The position numbers and the translations under genes were made by a program. Positions 9,904 to 18,748 of a DNA stretch of 64,000 nucleotides are shown piece after piece. The stretch is from Rhodococcus sp. BP22. Its GTDB lineage: Bacteria; Actinomycetota; Actinomycetes; Mycobacteriales; Mycobacteriaceae. Each line of letters starts with the position of its first letter. Position 1 is the stretch's first letter. The notes under the pieces were generated by a model, which worked only from the letters and a program-made list of their open reading frames with translations, searched no databases and was not told the origin of the DNA. The stretch lies in assembly GCF_014281965.1 (NCBI RefSeq), contig NZ_JACFTB010000001.1, positions 310,001 to 374,000 of the forward strand, written 5' to 3'.

Positions 9904-10649
9904 GAGGGTGTCACCCCCAAACATGTCTTCAACTTGATCAGCCCATCTCGTATTCGCGATTTGATGGTCGGTACCGCTACCTCGAGGCGCTCGGCAACCT
10001 CGCGGTAGGTCCAACCGCTGTAATAAGCCATTCGCACAGATTCACGCTGGGTATCGGTCAACGTGTCGAGGCACGCGATCACTGCATCGGATTCGAGCCG
10101 TTGCGTGACAGCTTCGAGCACCTCGTCGTGCTCGGGCGAGTGGCTGATGGCGCCGTATGCTGCCTCACGGTCGGTACCGGATTGCTCCGACCTGACCCGA
10201 TCGACGGCCCGCCGATGAGCCAGAGTCATGATCCATGCGAGCGGACTGCCCTGCTTCGGATCGTAGTTCGGAGCCGATCGCCAAATCTGGAGAAAGACTT
10301 CCTGGGTGGTTTCCTCGCTGTACCCGGGGTCACGAAGTACGCGTAGCACCATCCCGTAGACACGAGCAGACGTCGCGTCGTACAACTCGGCGAACGCACG
10401 CTGGTCACCCTGGGCCACTGCTGCCATGAGACGTCGAAGCCGCTCGGTCTCGTCGGCGCGTAAATTACGTAACTGTGCGCTGGGGACTGCACACGCGGCT
10501 CCTTCGGAGTCCACCGATGCCGACGGGTCGTCGTATGAATCGGATGTCCTCTGAAACGGCGAGTCCGAACTCGGGGTGGCGCTCACCGGACCAAGGTCCC
10601 AACTGATTCGAATCTGATCGCGTTCATTGATCAAGAGAGTAGTGCTCAT
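9900..10649 (-). CDS. sigK: ECF RNA polymerase sigma factor, SigK type
   Basis: ECF sigma factor with region 2 (FAELYDATSARVYGMVLRVL, then QEVFLQIWRSAPNYDP, AHRRAVDRVRSEQ) and region 4 (DTLTDTQRESVRMAYYSGWT, then TIKSRIRDGLIKLK). These match mycobacterial SigK well. From the ATG used here it is 249 aa, about 60 aa longer than M. tuberculosis SigK, and the extra N-terminus is Ser/Asp-rich. An in-frame GTG about 22 codons downstream, reading VSATPSSD, is an alternative start. It is translationally coupled to rskA. Target promoters are not evident in this window. Confidence 0.88.
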   Translation of the reverse strand: MSTTLLINERDQIRISWDLGPVSATPSSDSPFQRTSDSYDDPSASVDSEGAACAVPSAQLRNLRADETERLRRLMAAVAQGDQRAFAELYDATSARVYGMVLRVLRDPGYSEETTQEVFLQIWRSAPNYDPKQGSPLAWIMTLAHRRAVDRVRSEQSGTDREAAYGAISHSPEHDEVLEAVTQRLESDAVIACLDTLTDTQRESVRMAYYSGWTYREVAERLEVAVPTIKSRIRDGLIKLKTCLGVTPS

Positions 10650-10818
10650 ATGGCTCTCACACCGAAACCTCCGCGTTTTCCCGCCGCACAAGGTATTCGG
10701 TGCACGGAACGAAAGGGATGGGGCGGGCGTGAAAATCGGAAGAATCGTGGAGAAATGGACACCCTGACGACGATGTCGATTCACGCCGATCGAATCAGAC
10801 CTCTCGATCGATCGGATC

Positions 10819-12093
10819 TCAGCGGACGAACAGGCCGATGCACTCCACATGGTGCGTGAGAGGGAAGGCGTCGAATGCGCGCATCGCTTCGAACGTGTAC
10901 CCAGCCTCTCGATACAGACCGACATCCCGGGCGAACGACGCTGGGTCGCAACCGATGTGAACGATGCGCCTCGGTGAACGTGCTGCGACGCTCGAGACGA
11001 CCTCTTTGCCAGCGCCCGCACGAGGAGGATCGAGCACGACGACGTCGGGAGCGTCCAACAGCTCCACTACCCGTTCCACCCGGCCTGGCTTGAACGCAAC
11101 TTGTTTCACGTCCTGCAGTGCTGCGGCGCCGTCCGCTGCCGCGCGTCGAGAGAATTCGACACTGACCACCCGCCCGTCGGTACCGACACTGGGGGCGAGG
11201 CTGGCAGCGAACACTCCGACACCGCCGTACAAGTCCCACGCAACCGATCCTGGATTCGGTAGCGCCCATTCGGCCACGACATCGCTGTACATCTGTGCGG
11301 CCCCGCGATGTGCCTGCCAGAAGCCGTTCGCGTCCAGCTCCCATTCTCGTCCGGCCACGAATTCGTGTGCCCGGCCACTACCTACGACGGTGCGCTGCGT
11401 CCGCTCCTGCGCCGACGCAGCACGTCGGGCGGACGCACCACGCCTGCCCGGCGACCGTCGCCCCGTTTTCGACACCGCTGCGGGCGCAATCTCGACCACG
11501 TGTCGCTCGCCTGCACCGTCGACCGCCACTGCAAGCTCCGCGCCCGGACGCCACTTCTCCTCGTTCAATCCGTCCAGAGCACCCGACACCACCTGCGGGC
11601 ACTCGAGCTCGGTCACGATGGTCGAACTTCGGTAGCGGTGAAAACCCGCGCGTCCGGCAAGGTCCACGGTCAGTCGAACCCGGCTTCTCCACCCGGTTCC
11701 ATCTCCCGTGAACGGCAATTCCTCCACCTCGACGTCACGCTCGAGGCCCGCGATACGACGCAATTGCTCGCTCACCACGGACGCTTTCATGGCCCGGCCC
11801 GCAGCCAAGGTCGCGTGCGAGTAGTCACAGCATCCGGATCCCCCTGGACCGGATATCGGGCAGAGAGGCGCGATCCGATCCGGTGACGCGACGATGATCT
11901 CCACCGCATCCGCTCGGCAGAACGACCCACCGCGATCCTCTGTCACTGCGGCACGGACGATCTCGCCCGGCAGTCCATGACGCACGAACATCACGCGGCC
12001 CTCGTGGCGCGCAACGCAAAACCCTCCGTGCCCCGGCGCCCCGAGTGTCACTTCGATGTTCTGGCCTACCCAGTTCTCGCTCATGGAGCTCAT
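10819..12093 (-). CDS. TRAM-domain class I RNA methyltransferase (TrmA/RlmD-like)
   Basis: Predicted SAM-dependent m5U methyltransferase of about 424 aa acting on rRNA or tRNA. The N-terminus is a TRAM RNA-binding domain (GQNIEVTLGAPGHGGFCVARHEG is its core region). The MTase domain has DLYGGVGVFA (SAM site), DPPRAGAG and the nucleophile cysteine in HIGCDPASFARD. Cysteines near CPISGPGGSGCC and LECPQV could ligate an Fe-S cluster as in RlmD, though the spacing is not classical. The ATG overlaps the transporter stop as ATGA; a second in-frame ATG is three codons on. It corresponds to Rv2689c. Whether 23S rRNA or tRNA is the substrate is open. Confidence 0.85.
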   Translation of the reverse strand: MSSMSENWVGQNIEVTLGAPGHGGFCVARHEGRVMFVRHGLPGEIVRAAVTEDRGGSFCRADAVEIIVASPDRIAPLCPISGPGGSGCCDYSHATLAAGRAMKASVVSEQLRRIAGLERDVEVEELPFTGDGTGWRSRVRLTVDLAGRAGFHRYRSSTIVTELECPQVVSGALDGLNEEKWRPGAELAVAVDGAGERHVVEIAPAAVSKTGRRSPGRRGASARRAASAQERTQRTVVGSGRAHEFVAGREWELDANGFWQAHRGAAQMYSDVVAEWALPNPGSVAWDLYGGVGVFAASLAPSVGTDGRVVSVEFSRRAAADGAAALQDVKQVAFKPGRVERVVELLDAPDVVVLDPPRAGAGKEVVSSVAARSPRRIVHIGCDPASFARDVGLYREAGYTFEAMRAFDAFPLTHHVECIGLFVR

Positions 12094-14087
12094 TTCGGCG
12101 TCGGCGGTTCGTACCCGCGGCGGGACGCCCCCGGAGCGTTCTGGATGGACTCGCGTCTCGCCTTCTCCGCCGAGTGCAACTGCCACGGGACGCTGGTCAC
12201 CATCACTCCCGGCTGAAACAGCAAGCGGCTCTTCAATCTGAGGGCACTCTGGTTGTGCAGAATCTGCTCCCACCAGTGTCCGACGACGTACTCGGGTATG
12301 AACACGGTCACGACGTCACGCGGCGAATCCCGGCGCACCCTCTTGACGTAGTCGAGGACCGGCCTGGTGATTTCACGATACGGCGACTCGACGACCTTGA
12401 GCGGTACCGTGACGTCGCTCGCTTCCCACCCCCGAACGAGTGCACGTGTGTCCTGTTCATCGACGTTCACCGTGATGGCTTCGAGTGTGTCCGGCCTGGT
12501 TGCGCGCGCATATGCCAACGCTCGCATCGTGGGCATATGCAGTTTCGACACCAGCACGATCGAGTGTGTCCGACTCGGCAGGACGCCGTCCCACTCTTCG
12601 TTCTCGAGCTCGCGTGCCACCGTGTCGTAGTGCTTGCGGATCATCCGCATCAGAACGAATATCGCGATCATGGCCACGATGGCAATCCACGCGCCTGCTG
12701 CGAACTTCGTGATCAGCACAATCACCAACACGGTGGCAGTCATGGCCAGGCCGATGCTGTTCACGATCCGCGAGCGGAACATGTGTCGGCGTTGGTCCGG
12801 GTCCTTCTCGTTCCGCAGCAAGCGGGTCCAGTGGCGAATCATTCCTGTCTGGCTCAGCGTGAACGAGACGAATACCCCGACGATGTAGAGCTGAATCAGC
12901 TTCGTCACTTCGGCACCGAACACGACGACGAACGCGATCGCGGCGCCCGACAGAAACAGGATGCCGTTACTGAAGGCAAGACGATCACCGCGTGTGTGCA
13001 ACTGCCGCGGAAGGTAGCGGTCCTGCGCCAGAACCGATCCGAGCACCGGGAACCCGTTGAATGCAGTGTTCGCGGCGAGCACGAGGATCAGAGCAGTGAC
13101 GACGGTGATGAAGAAGAAGCCGATCGGAAATCCGGAGAAAACGGTTTCGGCCAACTGGGCGATCAACGTTTTCTGCTGATAGCCCTCGGGGGCACCGATC
13201 AACTGCTCACCGGGATCCATCGCATACTTGATGCCGATCTTCTCGGCCAGAATGATGATTCCCATCATCAGAGTGATGCCGATGACGCCGAGCAGGAGCA
13301 AGGTCGTCGCGGCATTCTTCGATTTCGGTTTGCGGAATGCAGGCACGCCGTTACTGATGGCCTCCACACCGGTCAGTGCAGCACAGCCGGATGAGAACGC
13401 TCGTGCGATGAGGAACGCAAAGGCGATTCCGTACAGATTCGAGTCCTCGGCTTTCAACTCGAAGACTGCCGAATCCGCCTTGAGATCCTCACCGAGGACG
13501 TACACCCGGATCAGCCCCCAGGCCAGCATCAACACCATGCCGACCATGAATGCATAGGTGGGAACGGCAAAGGCCGCACCGGATTCTCGGATTCCTCGCA
13601 GGTTGATCGAGGTGATGAGCACGATCGCCACGACGGCGAACAACACCTTGTGTTCGGCCACCAACGGCACGGCCGAGCCGATGTTGGATGCCGCTGCCGA
13701 TATCGAGACCGCAACGGTCAACACGTAGTCGACCATCAGCGCACTGCCCACCGTAAGCCCTGCTGTGGGCCCGAGATTGACCGTCGCAACCTCATAGTCG
13801 CCGCCGCCGGACGGATAGGCGTGCACGTTCTGCCGATAGCTTGCGACAACGACAGCCATCACGACGCAGACGGCAAGGCCGATCCACGGCGTCAATGCAT
13901 AAGCGGAAATTCCGGCCACCGAGAGGACGAGAAATATCTCCTCCGGCGCGTAGGCCACCGAGGACATGGCATCCGAGGCGAAAACGGGAAGCGCTATTCG
14001 TTTGGGAAGAAGGGTATGACCGAGCTTGTCGCTGCGGAACGGCCTACCGAGCACTAGCCGCTTGGCGGCGGTCGAAACCTTGGGCAC
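12090..14087 (-). CDS. KimA-like APC-superfamily potassium transporter
   Basis: Membrane permease of 665 aa, usually annotated only as APC family. Its motifs closely track Bacillus subtilis KimA (YdaO), a K+/H+ symporter: SDAMSSVAYAPEE, HAYPSGGGDYEV, LMVDYVLTVAVSISA, AFSSGCAALTGVEAISNG, LAANTAF, RGDRLAFSNGI, and the C-terminal cytosolic ILHNQSALRLK. That C-terminal domain of about 150 aa follows roughly 12 membrane helices. The GTG start fits mycobacterial homologues (Rv2690c) and has TACGCT 7 nt upstream. It is divergent from two RCK genes, strengthening a potassium role. Transport specificity is inferred from similarity recalled from memory. Confidence 0.85.
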   Translation of the reverse strand: MPKVSTAAKRLVLGRPFRSDKLGHTLLPKRIALPVFASDAMSSVAYAPEEIFLVLSVAGISAYALTPWIGLAVCVVMAVVVASYRQNVHAYPSGGGDYEVATVNLGPTAGLTVGSALMVDYVLTVAVSISAAASNIGSAVPLVAEHKVLFAVVAIVLITSINLRGIRESGAAFAVPTYAFMVGMVLMLAWGLIRVYVLGEDLKADSAVFELKAEDSNLYGIAFAFLIARAFSSGCAALTGVEAISNGVPAFRKPKSKNAATTLLLLGVIGITLMMGIIILAEKIGIKYAMDPGEQLIGAPEGYQQKTLIAQLAETVFSGFPIGFFFITVVTALILVLAANTAFNGFPVLGSVLAQDRYLPRQLHTRGDRLAFSNGILFLSGAAIAFVVVFGAEVTKLIQLYIVGVFVSFTLSQTGMIRHWTRLLRNEKDPDQRRHMFRSRIVNSIGLAMTATVLVIVLITKFAAGAWIAIVAMIAIFVLMRMIRKHYDTVARELENEEWDGVLPSRTHSIVLVSKLHMPTMRALAYARATRPDTLEAITVNVDEQDTRALVRGWEASDVTVPLKVVESPYREITRPVLDYVKRVRRDSPRDVVTVFIPEYVVGHWWEQILHNQSALRLKSRLLFQPGVMVTSVPWQLHSAEKARRESIQNAPGASRRGYEPPTPK

Positions 14088-14094
14088 GGTGCAA

Positions 14095-14100
14095 AGCGTA
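14095..14100 (-). promoter_or_regulatory. -10 hexamer TACGCT, leaderless transporter start
   Basis: On the minus strand TACGCT lies 7 nt before the GTG of the KimA-like gene, with no Shine-Dalgarno sequence. It supports that GTG over upstream in-frame codons. Confidence 0.55.
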
Positions 14101-14318
14101 GGCCGTCCGAATACGGCCGCACCACCGGCGCGTCCGAAACTCACCGAACAAGTTGGACGGGCACCCGCGGCATTCCTGAAATGCCCGAATTTTCGCATCG
14201 CTGCACCGGCCGGGCTCGATCGTCGACGCATTGCCGGTTACCTTGTTGTACGAGCACCGAGAGTCACCGGCCGCTTGCCGGGAGACGAATCGACGCTATC
14301 CGAACGGAGCTGGAGCCT

Positions 14319-14984
14319 GTGTACGTAGTAGTGATGGGGTGTGGCCGCGTCGGCGCATCGCTGGCCGGTGCGCTTCACCGAATCGGCCACGAGGTGGCGG
14401 TCATCGATCGAGACGAGACTGCATTCCTCCGTCTGGATCCCAGCTTCGACGGCCACCGCATCGTCGGCATGGGATTCGACAGGGACGTCCTCGTGCGCTC
14501 CGGGATCGAGAAGGCCGAGGCGTTCGCGGCCGTCTCCTCCGGTGACAACTCCAATATCATCGCCGCGCGCGTCGCCCGCGAGACATTCGGCGTCGACAAG
14601 GTCGTCGCTCGCATCTACGACGCGAAGCGTGCGGCGGTGTACGAGCGGCTGGGGATTCCTACGGTGGCAACAGTGCCCTGGGCTACGGATCGACTCCTTC
14701 ATAATCTTCTGCGCGACGATCCGACCACCAAATGGCGTGATCCTTCGGGCAATGTCGCAGTTGTTCTACTCGACATTCACGAGGAGTGGATCGGCAAGAA
14801 GCTGACTCTGCTCGAAGAATCGACTCGTTCACGTGCGGCATTCCTCATCAGATTCGGCACCGGACTTCTACCCGACAAGCGCACGATCATTCAGGCAGAC
14901 GACGAGATCTATATCGCAGCGGTGTCCGGGACGGTTGCCGAGGCAATCGCGCTCGCAGCCAATCCCCCGCCCTCCGACGACTAG
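14319..14984 (+). CDS. ceoB: TrkA-type RCK potassium regulator (CeoB)
   Basis: Cytosolic KTN/RCK protein of about 221 aa. It has an N-terminal NAD-binding Rossmann motif VVVMGCGRVGASLAGAL, an acidic strand end in VAVIDRDETAF, and a C-terminal TrkA-C domain (about 140-215, ending DDEIYIAAVSGTV). RCK proteins gate Trk/Ktr potassium channels in response to nucleotide. The GTG start matches the M. tuberculosis CeoB N-terminus and has GGAG sequences upstream; longer in-frame starts would add unrelated sequence. It is followed 30 nt later by ceoC. No TrkH/TrkG pore gene lies nearby; the KimA-like transporter is the adjacent potassium candidate. Confidence 0.92.
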   Translation: MYVVVMGCGRVGASLAGALHRIGHEVAVIDRDETAFLRLDPSFDGHRIVGMGFDRDVLVRSGIEKAEAFAAVSSGDNSNIIAARVARETFGVDKVVARIYDAKRAAVYERLGIPTVATVPWATDRLLHNLLRDDPTTKWRDPSGNVAVVLLDIHEEWIGKKLTLLEESTRSRAAFLIRFGTGLLPDKRTIIQADDEIYIAAVSGTVAEAIALAANPPPSDD

Positions 14985-15014
14985 TCACATCCGCACCGAG
15001 ACGAACGGGAACCC

Positions 15015-15689
15015 ATGAGAGTCGCAATCGCCGGCGCCGGCGCCGTCGGCAGATCCATTGCCCGAGAATTGATTCGCAGCGAACACAAGGTCATGCTGCT
15101 CGAGCGCAAACTCGACCACGTCGAACCCGAGGCGATTCCGGAAGCGGAATGGGTTCTGGCCGACGCGTGCGAGCTCTCACTCCTCGAAGCGTCGAACCTC
15201 GAAACCTACGACGTGGTGATCGCAGCAACGGGAGACGACAAAGCGAATTTGGTGTTGAGCCTGTTGGCCAAAACAGAATTCGGTGTCAACCGAGTCGTCG
15301 CGCGCGTCAACGATCCTCGAAACGAGTGGCTCTTCGACGGATCGTGGGGCGTCGATGTAGCGGTATCCACCCCGCGCATGCTTGCCTCGCTGGTCGAGGA
15401 AGCCGTCTCGGTCGGCGACCTCGTTCACCTCATGACCTTCCGCAAAGGACAGGCCAACCTGGTGGAGATCACGCTCCCGGACAACACCCCGCTGGCAGGC
15501 AAGCCCGTTCGGAAGCTCCTGCTCCCCCGTGACGCAGCACTGGTGACCATCCTTCGTGGCGGCCGTGTCATCGTCCCGCAGCAGGACGATCCGCTCGAAG
15601 GTGGAGACGAACTGCTGTTCGTAGCCTCCGTGGAAGTCGAGAACGACCTACGCGCCGCGGTCGGCCTGACCAACATCGCGACGGGTTGA
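15015..15689 (+). CDS. ceoC: TrkA-type RCK potassium regulator (CeoC)
   Basis: Second RCK protein, 224 aa. It has the Rossmann motif VAIAGAGAVGRSIAREL, LLERKLDHVE as the acidic strand, and a C-terminal TrkA-C domain about 145-215 (LVEITLPDNTPLAGKPVRKL, then GGDELLFVASVE). It probably forms a hetero-octameric ring with CeoB. Its last 42 bp overlap the end of the convergent DUF3159 gene, so the two transcripts run into each other; no terminator separates them. Confidence 0.92.
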   Translation: MRVAIAGAGAVGRSIARELIRSEHKVMLLERKLDHVEPEAIPEAEWVLADACELSLLEASNLETYDVVIAATGDDKANLVLSLLAKTEFGVNRVVARVNDPRNEWLFDGSWGVDVAVSTPRMLASLVEEAVSVGDLVHLMTFRKGQANLVEITLPDNTPLAGKPVRKLLLPRDAALVTILRGGRVIVPQQDDPLEGGDELLFVASVEVENDLRAAVGLTNIATG

Positions 15690-16493
15690 TCGGTCCTCTG
15701 TTGGTTCGTTCACTTCCTCGATCGCTCGATCGGCCCGTCTAACCGCCCAGACCGTGACCAGAAGTGCGACGCCGGTCAACGGCCAACCCATGCCGATACG
15801 TGCGACGGCCAGCCAACCGGTCTGGTCGGCGTCGTACAACTGTGACTGCACGAGATAGCGGGCGCCGAAGACAAGTGCCCACGCGAACGTGGCGATGTCA
15901 TAGGAGTGAACCGAACGACGGTGTGACCGCCACATGGTGCCGTTGCCGTTCAGGTATCCCCAGGCCACTCCGACGAGGGGCCATCGAGCGAGCATCGACA
16001 CCAGGAAGACTGCGCCGTACAGCAGGCTCGTGTAGATCCCGAAAAGGAAATAGCCTTTGGCGTCGCCTGTTCGGTACGCGATGAACGCACATATCCCGAC
16101 ACCGAAGAATCCCGATATCGCCGGCTGAATCGGATTGTGCCGCAACAGTCTCCACACCAACACACCCAGAGCGACTGCGAGGGCGGACCAAATTCCGACG
16201 GCAAGCCCGAACATGCTGTTGGCGGGGACGAACACGACTACTGGAAGCGTCGAGGACACCAACCCGGTCAAGCCGCCGAGTTGCTCGAGGACAGTTTGCT
16301 TGCTCTCTTCGTCCAGACTGGCCGTAGCATCGACGACATCGGAGTCGGTGCGCTCGACCTGCTGGGCCGGTTGCTCTGCCGTCGGGACCGGGTGACCCAG
16401 GGAGCTGTGCTCGGGCCCGGTTCCTTCGGCTGGAACGTCGAGCTCGGGGCGTGTGTTCTGGCCACCCATCGGGCGACTGTCTCTCTCGGTCAC
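15648..16493 (-). CDS. DUF3159 integral membrane protein
   Basis: Membrane protein of 281 aa. A hydrophilic N-terminus of about 70 residues is followed by five or six hydrophobic helices (LVSSTLPVVVFVPANSMFG, SALAVALGVLVWRLL, AISGFFGVGICAFIAYR and others). It matches Rv2693c. The function is unknown. The start appears to be GTG, 27 nt after the OB-fold gene on the same strand, so the two are probably co-transcribed. Another in-frame ATG lies eight codons downstream. Its 3' end overlaps ceoC. Confidence 0.85.
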   Translation of the reverse strand: MTERDSRPMGGQNTRPELDVPAEGTGPEHSSLGHPVPTAEQPAQQVERTDSDVVDATASLDEESKQTVLEQLGGLTGLVSSTLPVVVFVPANSMFGLAVGIWSALAVALGVLVWRLLRHNPIQPAISGFFGVGICAFIAYRTGDAKGYFLFGIYTSLLYGAVFLVSMLARWPLVGVAWGYLNGNGTMWRSHRRSVHSYDIATFAWALVFGARYLVQSQLYDADQTGWLAVARIGMGWPLTGVALLVTVWAVRRADRAIEEVNEPTEDRSTRRDVGQADRGA

Positions 16494-16520
16494 ATCGTCG
16501 AGCGTGCCACACTCACGCGG

Positions 16521-16898
16521 TCAGGAGTCGTCGCGGAGTTCGTAGTACGGGTTGTAGACGATTTTTCGGCCGTTTCGCTCCCCCACCCGGCCCCGGATGA
16601 GGACGGTCTTGCCTGGTTCGATTCCGGCGATCTTTCGTCGGCCGATCCACACCAACGTCACCGGATCGGTGCCGTCGAAGAACTCGGCTTCGATGTTTGC
16701 GTTTGCCGCCTTGGAGCATGCTTCGACGCTGCGCAAGCGCCCCAGCATCGTGACTTCTTCGCCCCTGGAGCAGTCACAGGCACGGCGGGCGCCCGACGCT
16801 TCCGAAGTTTCCGCCATCGCTTCGGCATCGAGCTGATGGATGTCTTCCGTCAACTTACGCGTGAGCCTGCGAAAATATCCTGCGGCAACGGGTGCCAT
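16521..16898 (-). CDS. OB-fold nucleic-acid-binding protein (Rv2694c-like)
   Basis: Protein of 125 aa with an N-terminal helical region (GYFRRLTRKLTEDIHQLDAE) and a C-terminal OB-fold (EEVTMLGRLRSVEAC, then FFDGTDPVTLVWIGRRKIAG and GKTVLIRGRVG). It is colinear with the M. tuberculosis Rv2694c family of RecG-wedge/OB-like proteins. The ATG is set by AGGAG 6 nt upstream; earlier in-frame codons give no family similarity. It probably forms an operon with the DUF3159 gene downstream. The ligand, DNA or RNA, is not known. Confidence 0.85.
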   Translation of the reverse strand: MAPVAAGYFRRLTRKLTEDIHQLDAEAMAETSEASGARRACDCSRGEEVTMLGRLRSVEACSKAANANIEAEFFDGTDPVTLVWIGRRKIAGIEPGKTVLIRGRVGERNGRKIVYNPYYELRDDS

Positions 16899-17065
16899 GG
16901 TGCGCTCCTGGAAGCATCTGCGACGAGTTACATCGCTGTGAAGACCGGTACCAACGCCACTGTAGCCCCGCGTGAGGCCGACGGCCAACCGCCAGTTCAA
17001 CCGCGTCCGCGGGGCCGAATCATCCGGTCGACGGTCCGTGTAAGTCACCGGGCACAATCACCGGA

Positions 17066-17773
17066 ATGAACGTGACGAGACCGGCAACTCACGTGGTGGT
17101 CCTACCGGGTACCGGATCGGACGCGGAGTTCGCACTCGACGCCTTTGCGGCGGCGGTAACGGCAGCAGGAGCCACGATCGAAGCAGTGAGCCCCAACCCC
17201 AACGGCATCGTCGCCTCTTACGAGGAGGCGATGTCTGCAGCGGCACACCGACATGGCCGAATCATCGTCGGCGGCATCTCGATCGGCGCCGCGGTGGCGC
17301 TCTCCTGGGCGCGCAGCCACCCACAGTCGGTGATCGGAGTCCTGGCAGCCTTGCCGCCCTGGATCGCCGATCCGGCCGACGCACCGGCTGCACTCAGCGC
17401 GAGGTACACCAAGGAACAACTCGACGCTTCCGGGCTCGACGCCGTGACTGCAGCGATGGAAGCGACGACTCCGCAATGGCTGGCGTCGACTCTCCGGCGT
17501 TCGTGGGCGTCGCAATGGCCCGACCTTCCTCGTGCTCTCGCGGAAGCCGCCGCCTACGTGGCGCCCAATCTCGACGAACTACGCAGCACACTGGTGCCCA
17601 CTGCCGTGATAGGCGCCGTCGACGATCCGGTTCACCCGATCGGCGTTGCGCGGACGTGGCACGAAGAAATTCCGAACTCGCGCCTGTCCACCGTCACCCT
17701 TGCCGACATCGGTTCCGATCCAGGGGTGCTCGGTCGCCGCTCGATGCAGGATCTGACGAGCCTCGTCGAGTGA
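17066..17773 (+). CDS. alpha/beta hydrolase (Rv2695-like)
   Basis: Alpha/beta hydrolase fold of 235 aa. It starts with the strand HVVVLPGTGSDAEFALDAF and has the nucleophile elbow GGISIGAAVAL with Ser as nucleophile. A candidate acid lies in GAVDDPVHP; the catalytic His is not clearly placed. It is divergent from the OB-fold gene and its 5' end is 168 bp away. The substrate is unknown. It corresponds in position and sequence to Rv2695, an uncharacterised conserved protein. Confidence 0.8.
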   Translation: MNVTRPATHVVVLPGTGSDAEFALDAFAAAVTAAGATIEAVSPNPNGIVASYEEAMSAAAHRHGRIIVGGISIGAAVALSWARSHPQSVIGVLAALPPWIADPADAPAALSARYTKEQLDASGLDAVTAAMEATTPQWLASTLRRSWASQWPDLPRALAEAAAYVAPNLDELRSTLVPTAVIGAVDDPVHPIGVARTWHEEIPNSRLSTVTLADIGSDPGVLGRRSMQDLTSLVE

Positions 17774-17830
17774 CTTCGATGCCCGCCGCCATGACTGATT
17801 ACCTGCCGCACGGACAGCGCCAACGAGGTG

Positions 17831-18697
17831 TCAGCCGCCCAGCTGCTGCATTGCAGACCCCGAGGAGCCTCGACGCGGACCTTCGGTAGGTGTTGTCTGG
17901 TTCGCAGGCGCGGCGGAGGTCGATGGCTGAGGCGGCGCTTCCTGTGGCGCTGTTCGCGCCTGCTCTGCCTGCTCCGCCTGCTGCTGCTGTGCCGCGGCGA
18001 GTTGCGCTGTAAGCGCGGCCGGAAGGACCACCGGGAGCGGGGTGCGTACGGGATGAGGCTCGGTACCGCGATCGACCACCGTCTGAGCAAGGACGTCACG
18101 CGCGATCTGCACGAGTGGAGAGTCGTTGGCAACCGCGCCCGACGGGCCGGCCAGAACACAACGGACCATCCACCGATAGCCGTCGACTCCGATGAAGCGC
18201 AGATCCGCGTTCGATGTCACTCCGTGCAGCTCCCGTCCCCAAGGACCGGTCTCCATACTGACTGCGGACTGATCCGAGCGGAGCGAGGTAGCCAAATCGG
18301 CTGCAACCTCGCGCCATTGGCCGGGCGACTTCGGCGCGGCGTAGGCAGCAATGGTGATACGGCCGTGCGCAGTGACGACATGCACTGCCTGCGGTGCCCC
18401 GGCTTGATTCATCTCCACCTGCAGCTGGCCTCCTGCAGGCAAGGGCACCAGTACTGATCCCAAATCGAGTCGCGTCTGGGCAAGAGTGTCGCGATCTTCG
18501 TCCAATTCGGTGAGGTCGAACGGACCGAGATCGGGGTCCGCCTGCTCACCGACGGTTTCGTCGCGCGCGGCGGTCGCGGTACCGAGCGCGTCGTCTCCGC
18601 CTGCCGAGCTCGAGTTGTCGAAGGTGTCTTCGTCTTCGAAGAACCCACCGGTCGACGCTTCATCCTGTGCTGCGGTCTTCTTCCGCCGTCCGAACAT
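17831..18697 (-). CDS. DUF3710 protein
   Basis: Conserved actinobacterial protein of 288 aa (Rv2696c type). The N-terminus begins MFGRRKK and carries an acidic segment (about 20-65). The central domain contains the DUF3710 signature around LPAGGQLQVEMNQ, MVRCVLAGP and DVLAQTVVDRGTEPHPVRTP. The C-terminus is an Ala/Gln/Pro-rich low-complexity tail. AGAGAA precedes the ATG. It lies directly downstream of dut on the same strand (52 nt), an arrangement conserved in mycobacteria. The function is unknown. Confidence 0.88.
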   Translation of the reverse strand: MFGRRKKTAAQDEASTGGFFEDEDTFDNSSSAGGDDALGTATAARDETVGEQADPDLGPFDLTELDEDRDTLAQTRLDLGSVLVPLPAGGQLQVEMNQAGAPQAVHVVTAHGRITIAAYAAPKSPGQWREVAADLATSLRSDQSAVSMETGPWGRELHGVTSNADLRFIGVDGYRWMVRCVLAGPSGAVANDSPLVQIARDVLAQTVVDRGTEPHPVRTPLPVVLPAALTAQLAAAQQQQAEQAEQARTAPQEAPPQPSTSAAPANQTTPTEGPRRGSSGSAMQQLGG

Positions 18698-18748
18698 GAT
18701 CAGTTCTCTTTCTCTGCGAAATCAGTGCATTCTCTGCGAGTCAGGGTT

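Noticed and set aside
12045..13394. 449-aa open frame opposite the KimA-like gene
   Set aside because: Composition is His/Arg/Asp-rich with no domain; the opposite strand is plainly the transporter.
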